DNA of 11,353 nucleotides, from NCBI GenBank assembly GCA_004151065.3, contig NWUY0300068165.1, positions 8,919 to 20,271 of the forward strand, read 5' to 3'. This DNA is from Larix sibirica (taxonomy: Eukaryota > Streptophyta > Pinopsida > Pinales > Pinaceae). Within the stretch, counting starts at the first letter, position 1. Each line of letters starts with the position of its first letter. Below the pieces are notes generated by a model. The model saw only the letters and a program-made list of their open reading frames with translations, was not told where the DNA came from and ran no database searches. The translations under genes were made by a program, and so were the position numbers. This document shows positions 1 through 8,249 of the stretch, in pieces.

Positions 1-480
1 TATGATGTTATATTTATGAATATATTACTTAAATCTTTCAATATATTATTTATGAATATTAAGTTGTCAATATTGTAGAATAAGTTATGATTTATTTATA
101 TTGGATTTAATTCCGATAATTACTTTATAGAGTGTTATTTTAAAAAATATAATATAATTTATAAATATGATTATGTTTTAAGTTTGTTGTTTTTTAATAT
201 GTTATTATATTTTAAAAAAAATTAATAATGTCATTCATACCATTATTTTTTTTCTAATTTTTTTATATTAATTTTAATTATTCAATAATGAAAAATGATT
301 AACTTTATATTAACAATATTTCTTTCTTTTTGTATTAATTATAATTTAAATAATCTTATATTGATTATTCAATGGTTATGGCATTATATAACTTTATTAT
401 TAAATTGAGTATACATGACTAGATTTAACCAATTCAATTATATATTATGTACATATGAAAAATTACTTAAAATTTACCAA
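1..480. other. AT-rich intergenic DNA, no gene seen
   Basis: This stretch is extremely AT-rich and dominated by short runs of A and T. All frames are closed by frequent stops and no protein motif is recognisable. A short near-repeat of the type TATTTATGAATAT occurs near positions 10-22 and 47-58. Nothing supports a promoter for a specific gene. It could be matrix-attachment-like DNA or decayed transposon sequence, but this is only a guess from composition. Confidence 0.6.
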
Positions 481-820
481 ATGTGGTATCAAGCGTTGCA
501 TCACATAATATTTTTATTCATAATATTGTATACACTGCTCTTCCGAGAAGAAAACTATACCTTATACACTCCTTTATACTGATGTCAATCAATCTTGTCT
601 TTCATCGACCTCATTTTTTGTCTAATGGTTTCCATTGGCTTGAAAGATGTCCATACTTCTTTCCTCCTTAGTACATTTCCTCTTAAGGCCTTCCTCCCAT
701 ACATTCAGGGAATAACTCACAGAATTGCAAAGGTGAAATTCCCAAGGTAGATATGGTTTTAAAGGGGTTGAAGTTGAAAATTATAAAATTTTGCAGTTTT
801 GTTAGTAAAAAATAAGAAAA

Positions 821-1690
821 AATGGTTACCCAATTTCATGTTTTTACCATATAGCTAAGATAGTTTTTCAAAGTGTATTCATGGTAAAAAATTGCTTAGA
901 CAATGTTACTACAATCTCTGTACACCAATTTCATTTCCATCCACTCAATGAAACTAAAGATGTACCTCCCAATTCCATGGATGAAATTATTGTTGCAACT
1001 TCTTCCACTTCTCCTACCTCCATTATACATAGAAGAGATGGACCAAAAACTATAAGAAAAACAATGCATCTCAAGGACATGTCACGATATATCATAGAAG
1101 TGACCTTATGAGGAGTTCACATTATCATGTGGAGGGAAACAAACTTGTTGAATTATGTTATAAAGACACTCACCCCATCCTAGCAATTAAGGGTGGTCAT
1201 GTAATGGAGTTCAATGAAAAGGGTATAGGGACCATCTCCACTACAAGGAATTTTAGAACCCTGGATATGGAAGAAGCAAATCAAATTAAAATATGGTTTA
1301 AGTTTGAGGGTTTCAATTTTCCTTCCCCATTCTTAACCAAAATATACATTGGTGTTTCTAGTTGATTAAACAAATGAACAATTATTGAGATTAAGAGCAT
1401 TGCCATTGAGGATTTTGAGAAATAAAATTTGGTTTTGGTGAAATATACTATAAAAAAATTCACATGGATAGCTTTTATTACATTGCATGTATTGAAATGG
1501 TTGAGGAAAGATAATGCATGAAAAAGGTGGTCCAAAATACAAACAACATGTGGTATTGTCCTAAATGCGATGTTGACCTCTTCGAATGTCACTACAAGTA
1601 TTTGTTGAAGCTTAAATTATAAGATCACAATGGAGAACTAAATGTTGTTATTGTTTATGAATATGCTATGCTTCAACTCATGGGGATCAC
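821..1690 (+). pseudogene. RPA1: RPA1 (RPA70) pseudogene, DBD-B and DBD-C zinc ribbon
   Basis: This is a decayed copy of the replication protein A large subunit, which binds single-stranded DNA in replication and repair in the nucleus. What is seen: 914-1111 (frame of 881) reads like the start of DNA-binding domain B, with QFHFHPLNE and then KDMSRYIIEVTL ending at a TGA where the family has W-G. From about 1115 the reading continues in the frame of 1108 with GNKLVELCYKDTHPILAIKG and an EANQIKIWFKFEG segment, the end of DBD-B. Near 1465 it shifts frame again into DBD-C: FYYIAC, then MWYCPKCDVDLFECHYKYLL and DHNGEL. Four zinc-ribbon cysteines lie at 1488, 1515, 1557 and 1566 (spacing x8, x13, x2), the spacing I know from plant RPA1. 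In-frame stops fall at 1363, 1375, 1423, 1512 and 1620. A possible DBD-A tail (VTQF, then FFKVYS, at 826-880) is weak. The N-terminus and the C-terminal helix after position 1690 are missing. No intron is evident, so this may be a processed copy or a piece carried by a mobile element. Confidence 0.82.
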
Positions 1691-3034
1691 AATATTCCCA
1701 ATCACATTGGTTCCTTCAATAAAGAAATTATTGCAAACTAAGAACAAATAAAAATTCATACAATGCATGGCATGTTGCCTACATACCTCACAACCTAAAA
1801 ATAATGATTAGAAGATCTTATTAATGATGAAATACATGTTTAATGTACCATGGATTTAGAAGAATGGAAAATACTATCTCAACTCAACCGTAACAACAAC
1901 ATCCAACTCAACCCTAGCAACGACATCCAACTTAGTGACCTTGACATGCTTGCTCATCATGACTTTGACCACAACCATCATTGGAAACATATCTTTTATC
2001 CTTATGCACTGTTAAGAGACAACCATAGATTTCATACACTTTTATTACTCAGACCACTAAAATCAACATGCTCACCATTCCATTCTCCCTCTCTTGACAC
2101 CTTATCCGCCTCCAATGTATAGCTTTTGACATTTCTATAACTCACATTTCAAAAGATGAAAATTCCCCTCGACTAAAAACGATCATCTAAGGTATTGTGG
2201 GCACAAAGAAGTCAAACTTATTGGATGTCTTAAACATGCCCTCCTAACATCCTGAATCGACAAAATCAATCCATCGCTACTGCAGGCTCATTTTGGTGTC
2301 GTAACATTTAATATACATGAATCCCTTCGAAGGTAAAGCATGTTCAGTGTACACTCTCATTTATGATAAGAGCTTCACTATCCAAAAATTGTTCAATGGC
2401 ATTGATCAACACTTGCATGAAGCATTCCCTTATATCTTAAAAAAAAAAACTATGAAACCTTATGGTTTTCTTATTTTAAAGCCTAGCAGTACGGAAGCTA
2501 CATAAAACACATTTTGTTAAAGTTGTCATCGCCTTCTATTCGGCGGCCCTTTCAAGCTCCATTGATGAATTCGTAAGTTGATAAACAGATAATCTGAGTA
2601 TTAGAATGATCATTGGCAACTCCTTTTTGTTTATCATTTAACTTAAGTATATACATATACCTGTGTGTTTACTCTGAAGTTTATGGTTTTGAGGTTAGGT
2701 TTTTTTTTTTTAATATCTATGTTTATTCTTTGTAAGGATTTTTATTTTGATATTCTCTTCCTCACTTTGGATTAATCAAGATAATCATAGTTATTTTGGT
2801 CTAAATTAGTTAGTTAGTTAGAGAATTTTTCTTCAAAGTTCCTACCATCCAAATAACCATTATGAGTGCACACAAGGTTTGATAAAGTCAAAGATGATCC
2901 TCCTTTTATTGTTTTTCTATTGACACACAATCCATGGGTTGTATAGTAGATCCACTCATATCTTCCATTGACATGTTAACAATATATCATTAAAATAGCG
3001 TAAAACCTTTTTGGATTACCCTAAATCAATGGAT
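1691..3034. other. unassigned AT-rich DNA after the RPA1 remnant
   Basis: No recognisable gene. Two short open stretches at 1850-2122 and 2317-2505 resemble no family I know. The first is rich in Asn, His and Asp, as expected for chance translation of CAA/CAT-rich DNA. There is an A11 run at 2439-2449, a T-run near 2700-2711 and a (TTAG)4 microsatellite at 2806-2821. The rest of the RPA1 C-terminus is not seen here, so the homology was either deleted or has decayed beyond recognition. Confidence 0.5.
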
Positions 3035-3162
3035 CCCTTAGGTTTACATGTATATAATTACTTTATCTTTTTATTTTTCCTAAATAATTACTTTCCATCC
3101 CTTAGGTTTACCTGCATATAATTAGTTGACCTTTTTATTTTTCCTTAATAATTATTTTCCAT
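3035..3162. repeat. 64-bp direct tandem duplication (two copies)
   Basis: Copy 1 spans 3035-3098 and copy 2 spans 3099-3162. Both start with CCCTTAGGTTTAC and end with TTTCCAT. They are the same length with no indels and differ at about 7 of 64 positions, so the duplication is moderately old. Only a trace of a third unit follows (GTCTTAG at 3163). The unit is AT-rich and encodes nothing evident. Confidence 0.9.
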
Positions 3163-4082
3163 GTCTTAGTACATCATCCTTCTATAAATAAAATTCTTTA
3201 GATCTTACTCTATGACATACTTTGGTTTTCATTTTACCTTCTAAAATCTTTTTGAATTCTATTGAATTTGTGTGATGTTTGGAATCACATTCTAAACAAG
3301 AACCTTAAGCTACAATATCCATCAACTCCCTCACAATAGAGACTTCCCTTCCTTATTTACTTGGGAGACCTAATGTTATTTATATATACATATTGTAATG
3401 TCATGGAGACTTGGAATGTTAGTCATGAGATTAGTCATGGAAGATGTTGGGTTCTATATATATGTCATATTTTCCACATCATTTCGCTTGCATTTTTTAC
3501 ATTTTTGAAATTCCTAATAACTAGTTTTGACCTCATCATTACTCATAACAATACATTTCACTCAAGATATGTTATTTTCTATATTTCGTATTGGTTTGAT
3601 GAATTATGCTAGTGATTAGGAGATAAAAGTTGATTATACACTTTCCCACAAGAATTGTGTGTGTGCCAAAAGTTGTTACTCTGATCATTGTAGGGTTGTT
3701 GTTACTATGGTTTGTTGATATGTTTTTCATCCAGTTAGAATGAACATGTCATTACTCTGACCCACCTGCATGTTGTTATTCCATGTGAAAGGAACACGTT
3801 GTTATTCTTATGTCGTTACACATGTTTGTTGATCGTCGTGTTCATTGGTGAAGCTATTCTTTTGAATGATACAATCACAATCCTCTTCCTTTTGATTATA
3901 GCTAATGTTACTGGCTTCAACCATGCACTATATCAAAGTTGTTATGAAAGGAAATAGAGGATCAAGAAAGTATTTATCAACAACAATATGTCCTCAAATG
4001 GTCATAAGAATAAAATTGTAATCATATAATTAAGGGGAAAAGATATTTTCATTTTCCTCGATTAAAATTTTAGTTAGAACAA
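3163..4082. other. unassigned DNA, possible upstream LTR part
   Basis: No gene is recognisable; the open stretch at 3361-3612 has no known motif. At 3670-3840 there are several scattered copies of a GTTGTTAC/GTTGTTATTC motif. Some of this region may be the U3 part of the gypsy 5' LTR whose end lies at 4737, but without the second LTR in the window the LTR start cannot be placed. Confidence 0.4.
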
Positions 4083-4107
4083 CTTGAGAATCATTTGGAT
4101 TCTCAAG
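4083..4107. repeat. perfect 10-bp inverted repeat with 5-bp loop
   Basis: CTTGAGAATC at 4083-4092 is the exact reverse complement of GATTCTCAAG at 4098-4107, separated by five bases. It lies about 43 bases before the TATA-like box at 4150, so it could be a regulatory site in the LTR U3. A chance palindrome cannot be excluded. Confidence 0.7.
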
Positions 4108-4149
4108 ACTGTTTTAAGATCCATCCTAAGTTTAAGCATCATGAATGTG

Positions 4150-4157
4150 TATAAAAA
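4150..4157 (+). promoter_or_regulatory. TATA-box-like element in the putative LTR
   Basis: TATAAAAA is followed after a few bases by a (TC)n tract and a purine-rich GAGGAGGAG stretch. If it is active, transcription would start near 4180 and run into the leader and gag. The assignment rests on position and composition only. Confidence 0.45.
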
Positions 4158-4740
4158 TGGAGTCTCTCTCTCTTTGAGGAGGAGGAGATTAGAGAGAATT
4201 GTTGATGATCTAAGCAAGGCTTTGGTACACTGTTTTATTAATAAAGAGATGGAGTATGATTTTGGAATCTCGAGTATTGTTGGGTTGATTTTGAAATTGT
4301 TCTAAGTTCATTAGCAACATCTAGTTTCAAAGGAGAAGGGTTGGATTCTCTTTAACATACGATGAGCTATTTCCTTTCATTAGTTTAGCGATATTCTTTA
4401 AGTGTATTTGTTGATTCTAAATCTATTAGATTATTAGTAGGTTGAAACCATAGCACATGAATGTTAATGGATTGATATATTTTTTCTATTTTATGAATTG
4501 ATTACGTTGTGTGATTCAACAAAGGACATAGCTTGTAGTAAGCCCTTGATTCTATGGTTGAATGATTTCCTTTTTAGTGTACTGCACTTCATGACTAAAT
4601 AACCAATGTTATCCATAGAACTTGTATCCTACATATACCTTGCATGATAAACTTGAAAGAAAAAGATGTTCCCTGGTTGATAAATTAATGTATTATTGAT
4701 GTATGTCATTTTAAAAGAACAATTAATTGACCCAACATTT

Positions 4741-4758
4741 TGGCGTCATTGACATGGA
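4741..4758 (+). other. decayed primer binding site, tRNA-Asp-like
   Basis: The stretch starts with TGGCG and matches about 13 of the first 18 bases of the primer site complementary to the 3' end of plant tRNA-Asp, as used by Athila-type and related gypsy elements. Three of the five differences are transitions of the C-to-T or G-to-A kind, as expected from decay of methylated cytosines. It lies three bases after a CA that would close the 5' LTR, and about 620 bases before the first readable gag motif. Confidence 0.55.
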
Positions 4759-5364
4759 GTTTAATGAAAGTGAAACATTAAATCTAACATTGGTTTTAAA
4801 TTGCATTTTAAGATAGAGCATGAGTAAAATTTCCTTGAACAAAGGGAAATAGGAGTAGTAAGTCGAGAGGTAAGAACCTGCACATTCACTACAGAGATTT
4901 TGCAGTGAGTTTGTATTTCACCAGTTTCAAGGAATGATGTTTGTATGAATTCTTAGAAGAAACTATCAGGGACGTGGTGTCGTAAGATCCACTAGTATAC
5001 ACAAAATTGTAGGTGAAAGCGGACAAGGGAAACATAGGATCATTGGAGGACAAGGAACTCCTTCATTGAGATATCTAGAATGCTTCGCAAAATTGAATCA
5101 TCCTCCTCAGTTGTGGATGAGCTACAACCTTTTATAGAAGTGTAGGGGCACACGAATGAATTGGTCAGTGGACAATGAAATATAGAATCTGAATTCCAGT
5201 TCAATATTTTTTAGGAACCATTGAATTTTATCCCTTCTGTTGAATCAAGAGAGGTTACAAATCATTTCTTTGAATTCCTCTTTGAAGACAGTATGGAAGA
5301 ATAAGGAGTTGGATTAACCACAAATTTTGAGTTTTTGATTGGTAAAATTCATGGGAAAGAACCA
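4759..5364 (+). other. gypsy leader and possible gag N-terminal remnant
   Basis: No clear domain is readable between the primer site and the conserved gag region. Several short open segments broken by stops occur between 5040 and 5360 and probably derive from the variable gag N-terminus or the untranslated leader. I see no independent gene here. Confidence 0.45.
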
Positions 5365-5495
5365 ATGAATAATATTCCTCTCTCATAATTGCCTAATTTT
5401 CATGGGTTGTTTAAAGAATATCCTGACACCTTTCTTTTTTAGTTTGATATTTTGTGACATAGTTATGATTATACTTCTAATGCACAAAACCTCAA
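5365..5495 (+). pseudogene. gag: gypsy gag, 5' fragment
   Basis: The frame starting at 5365 reads MNNIPLS, a stop, then LPNFHGLFKEYPDTFLF, a stop, and FDIL...HSYDYTSNAQNL. This is the start of the conserved plant gypsy gag domain, the capsid-forming part of the particle. The motif N-F-H-G-L followed by P-D-T-F-L-F is characteristic of this family. Stops occur at 5386, 5434 and 5446. The reading is cut at 5495 by the inserted DNA element and resumes at 6157. The start at 5365 is only the first Met in this frame; the true gag start is probably further upstream and unreadable. Confidence 0.85.
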
Positions 5496-5529
5496 CATTA
5501 GAGAAATTTTGAGGTAAAAAATGGGCCTC
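5496..5529 (+). repeat. left terminal inverted repeat
   Basis: This pairs with 6122-6156 and forms the outer end of the DNA element that splits gag. The shared outer motif is TAGAGAAATTTT and the shared inner motif is AAAATGGGCCTC. Confidence 0.8.
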
Positions 5530-5749
5530 AAAACAAAAATATTGTGCGACAAAAATTACCAATAGGATTCAAGATGATGATGTCAACCATGGGGGATGAA
5601 TTTNCCTACCAAATCATCAATTGTTTCAGGTGGGCTTGTTCATTAGAGAAATCTTGAGGTAAAAAATGATCCTCAAAACAAAAGAAATGTACTATAAAAA
5701 TCAATCAATAGGATTCAAGGTGATGATGTCAACCATGGAGGATGAATCA
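5496..5749. repeat. direct duplication of the element's left end, period 145-146 bp
   Basis: Copy 1 is 5496-5603 and copy 2 is 5641-5749. Shared segments include CATTAGAGAAAT, CCTCAAAACAAAA, AATAGGATTCAAG and GATGATGTCAACCATGG. Copy 1 keeps the GGGCCTC motif that matches the right inverted repeat, while copy 2 has GATCCTC, so copy 1 is the true outer end. An undetermined base (N) lies at 5604, directly after the homologous part of copy 1. Confidence 0.85.
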
Positions 5750-5794
5750 CCATTTTTTGGGTAAAAGGTAAAAAGGTAAAGAAAAAAATTTGAG

Positions 5795-5983
5795 TAGGAG
5801 CACTCGTTGCATGGGGAATTAAATTCTGCATCCAACGAGTACCCACACTGCATACTTTTGATCATCATCATGTTTTTTCATGAATTTATTGTTTTTTGAG
5901 GAGAGGGATACATCAAAAGTATGTCGTGTGGGTACTCCTTGGATGCAGAATTGAATTCCCCATCCATCAAGTGCTCCTGCTTG
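5795..5983. mobile_element. nested 189-bp foldback (MITE-like) element with long arms
   Basis: The left arm at about 5795-5862 and the right arm at about 5912-5983 are inverted repeats. Including the flanking AAATTT, they match at about 87% over 78 positions (9 substitutions and one indel). They share AGGAGCACT, ATGGGGAATT, AATTCTGCATCCAA, GAGTACCCACAC and CATACTTTTGAT. The loop is about 49 bases. The element is flanked by an exact direct repeat, AAATTTGAGT, at 5786-5795 and 5984-5993, which fits a 9-10 bp target-site duplication as made by Mutator-like transposases. Transcription across it would give a long hairpin RNA. It lies inside the 661-bp element, so it inserted after that element existed. 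Confidence 0.8.
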
Positions 5984-6121
5984 AAATTTGAGTGAATATA
6001 CAAGAATAAAAGTTGAAAATACGATTTGAAAAACTAGTTTTCTTCTTTTTTCCTCCAACATTTGATGAGGCGTGCTAATATTATTTTATTATTTCCATTA
6101 TTATTTTCTAAATTTTCTTAC

Positions 6122-6156
6122 GAGGCCCATTTTAAACCTAAAAATTTCTCTAAATG
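6122..6156 (-). repeat. right terminal inverted repeat
   Basis: Read on the minus strand, this matches 5496-5529 with three substitutions and one extra T. It abuts the resumed gag reading frame at 6157. Confidence 0.8.
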
Positions 6157-6613
6157 ATTGTTTCCCGCGACACTGAAGGATGCAACACTCAAGTGGTTCA
6201 TGGGACTTGGAGGAGAATCCATAAACATGTGGGGTGAAATGAATCTGATGTTCCTGAAAAAGTATCAAGATTATTGTAGAGATAGGGACCTACGAGAAGA
6301 AATATTCAAAATGACCTAATGAGAGGAAGAGAGCCTCAAATACTATGTGGAGCGATTTCAATATAATTTATAGTAGTCCAAACACGGTAATTTGGATAAG
6401 GAAATATTAAGGATGATCATAATTCGAGGTATGGGATATGAATATGTTAATATTTTAAATTTGATGGGAATAGGGGATATTTCCAAAGTTAGATTAGTTG
6501 AAATCTATGATCTTTGTAGAGGGTATTCGAGGGTGGAATTAAGGGTTAGAATGCATCCTAGAGATGACATTACTAGTGTTACAAAATCAATTAAGGAGGA
6601 GTTACATGAGTAG
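6157..6613 (+). pseudogene. gag: gypsy gag, central capsid fragment
   Basis: The frame resuming at 6158 reads LFPATLKDATLKWFMGLGG, then KKYQDYCRDRDLREEIFKM, VERFQYNL and LDKEILRM, followed by ILNLMGIGDIS and CRGYSR. This is the core of the plant retrotransposon gag domain that assembles the particle. Paired stops occur at 6317 and 6320 and at 6371 and 6374, with a further stop at 6611. The frame is otherwise intact over about 150 codons, so the decay here is mainly by point mutation. Near 6615 the reading shifts by one frame into the nucleocapsid part. Confidence 0.9.
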
Positions 6614-6622
6614 ACCTAGGTA

Positions 6623-7190
6623 ACATCATAGATAATTTCAAAATTGATATTTTCAGTTATTTTAAATCTCAAAGTGATACACTATAGGTGAAACAAAATC
6701 AAGCAGAAGCTAAGAAGGCGTTTTCTATCTTATGTTCAAGATGTATATAGAAGCATCCCTTAAGGGATTTGCCACTTAACAACATCGAAATTTGTAGCAT
6801 CTGGAAGAAAGACCATCCTATTTGTCGATGCCCTTCACTATCAAGATTAAAAGTAGTATATCAAGGAACAAATGAATAGGTGGAGAAATCTTTCTTAATT
6901 ACTCCAAGGAAACAAAGGAAGCCTCATCCAACAAGTACAAATCAAGACCCTTTTTTTTCTTTAATGCTTATCAAAATAATCAACAAATTCCATGTTCTCG
7001 CCAACCAATGCGTTATCATCCCCCCTCCTAATCATGATATCCACCTAATATTTGGAAACAATGGCCACATCATCCATTCAAAGGTTATGAATGGAAACAA
7101 GGCTAGTGGGGATCTTCCTCCATCAACCAACAATTTCCCCAACTATAGAAGTAACTGCAGTTGTAGCTTTTGCCAAGCACTTTAATGAAC
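6623..7190 (+). pseudogene. gag: gypsy gag C-terminus with two damaged zinc knuckles
   Basis: The frame of 6718 reads NFKIDIFSYFKSQSDTL, a stop, then KQNQAEAKKAFSILCSRC, a stop, and KHPLRDLPLNNIEICSIWKK, DHPICRCPSLSRLK. This is the nucleocapsid region, which binds RNA through zinc knuckles. The first knuckle keeps its two leading Cys (codons at 6733 and 6742) and the His, but the last Cys codon has become TTG at 6769. In the second, the second Cys has become Trp. Stops at 6748 and 6877 break the frame. From 6880 to 7185 the same frame stays open, with a low-complexity Pro/Asn-rich tail broken by further frame slips. Confidence 0.82.
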
Positions 7191-7498
7191 AACCCTCCTC
7201 TTTGACCTCACTTACCTGCACAAAATAATCCCAATCCTAATAATAATAAAACAATTCATCCTAAGTACAACACTAAAACTCCATGTTATCAAACCTATGT
7301 TATCTCTCATCTTGAATTCCAATATTTACATCTCAGGTAAGAAAGAGTGTTAACTCTAAACAATCTCAAATTATTATAGAACAAAGTGATGAGGACATTC
7401 AACAATCAGAAATAGAAGAGAAACCCAAAGAACAACCAGCCATCACACCACAATCCAATACTCCAAAATTCATGGACCAACAATGATTGATAAGGGTT
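7191..7498 (+). other. gag-pol linker, no domain seen
   Basis: This stretch joins the end of gag to the start of the pol homology. It is AC-rich and contains an (AAT)n run near 7240. A Glu/Gln-rich reading (EIEEKPKEQPAIT) at 7409-7447 fits a flexible linker between gag and protease. Nothing suggests a separate gene. Confidence 0.5.
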
Positions 7499-8200
7499 GC
7501 TCCGCTCCCTCCATGCCTAGAGAAGCTCAACCTGACTAAACCCCTTATTCATCCTAAGTTTTATTTATTGGAAGTGTTAGAAAGTGTGTGTGTTAGTATT
7601 ATGTTATTACCATAAATAAGAGGCAATTTCCCAATATATTCCAATACCATCAAAGACTTATGCATTAAGAAACCTATTAGAAAACCCAATCATCCATTGA
7701 CTATCCATGTACAATGTTGCATGGGAGAAATGATCCTTTGAAAACCCTTCACTCCCAAATACGAGTATCCTATAATTCCAACAGTCACAATCCAAATAAA
7801 CAAGATAGGGATTTCAAATACTCTAATTTATTTGGGTGCAACCATCAATGTGATGACCAAAGAGACCCTCGAATTGCTAGGATTGACCAATATTAGGAAG
7901 ACACCCATAGTTTTAGAATTGGTAGATCAATTGACTATGAGACCAGAAGGGATTCTATAAGACATAATTATCTTAGTGGATTCATGGGAATACCCTATCA
8001 ATTTACCATTCTTACAACTGAAGTCCCAATTCGGAGACCATCCTCTCATCCTAGGAAGGTGGTGGCTAGCCACTATTGATGCCTACATAGGTTGTAGATT
8101 GAGGTACATGACGATTTCACATGGGGATTCATTAAAAATATTATCTTATATCCCCCAACCATACCAAAAACTGATTATGAAATCCCCATGTCGACCAAAG
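7499..8200 (+). pseudogene. pol: gypsy aspartic protease pseudogene
   Basis: The frame starting at 7499 reads APLPPCLEKLNL, then NFPIYSNTIKDLCIKKP, then TVTIQINKIGISNTLIYLGA and INVMTKETLELLGL. Next come a DSWEYP segment and HPLILGRWWLATIDAYIGC, ending in MTISHGDS. This is the retropepsin-like protease with the downstream I-L-G-R-x-W-L motif. The active-site triplet is at 7829-7837. The catalytic Asp of the usual D-[ST/L]-G has become Tyr (Y-L-G), so the enzyme would be dead. Stops at 7613, 7739 and 7958 break the frame, but there are no frameshifts over about 700 bases. The usual role is cutting the Gag-Pol polyprotein. Confidence 0.87.
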
Positions 8201-8249
8201 ACGATAATGAAGAGGAAACATCCAACCATTTCTCACAATAGAATAGGCT

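Larger units (their letters stand above)
4083..4737 (+). mobile_element. probable 3' portion of the gypsy 5' LTR (start unresolved)
   Basis: The inferred end is the CA at 4736-4737, three bases before a sequence resembling a plant primer binding site at 4741. A TATA-box-like TATAAAAA lies at 4150-4157, followed by a CT-rich and GAGGAGGAG-rich leader at 4160-4190, an arrangement usual for the U3/R boundary of plant LTRs. A perfect palindrome lies just upstream at 4083-4107. The open reading seen at 4084-4305 is probably accidental. No second LTR is available for comparison, so the start and the identity of this LTR are inference. Confidence 0.5.
5496..6156. mobile_element. 661-bp terminal-inverted-repeat DNA element inserted in gag
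   Basis: The ends are inverted repeats: left 5496-5529 (starts CATTAGAGAAATTTTGAGG, ends GGGCCTC) and right 6122-6156 (reverse complement starts CATTTAGAGAAATTTTTAGG). They match at 28 of 31 aligned positions plus one indel. The gag reading stops at 5495 and resumes at 6157; joining the flanks keeps the gag frame and the expected conserved residues, so these bounds are probably exact. No target-site duplication is visible, which is unusual. The element encodes no recognisable transposase, so it is a non-autonomous, MITE-like element. CATTA ends could be decayed CACTA ends, but the family is unresolved. Confidence 0.8.

Noticed and set aside
484-500. TGGTATCA resembling a tRNA-iMet primer binding site
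   Set aside because: Only the first 8 bases match the common plant site. It is not preceded by a CA end, and no retroelement coding sequence follows; the RPA1 remnant does.
1281-1592. Minus-strand open frame of about 103 codons
   Set aside because: It lies opposite the RPA1 homology and has no motif, so it is a shadow frame.
2439-2449. A11 run as the poly-A tail of a processed RPA1 copy
   Set aside because: It is about 750 bases past the last RPA1 homology, with no polyadenylation signal or flanking duplication that I could confirm.
3361-3612. Open frame of 83 codons as a membrane protein
   Set aside because: It is hydrophobic only because the DNA is T-rich, with no family match or supporting context.
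5819-6061. Minus-strand open frame of about 80 codons
   Set aside because: It runs through the foldback arms and has no recognisable protein motif; it is chance translation of the inverted repeat.
5496-6156. Assignment to the CACTA superfamily from CATTA ends
   Set aside because: It would need decayed ends on both sides, and the expected 3-bp target duplication is absent (CAA versus ATT).
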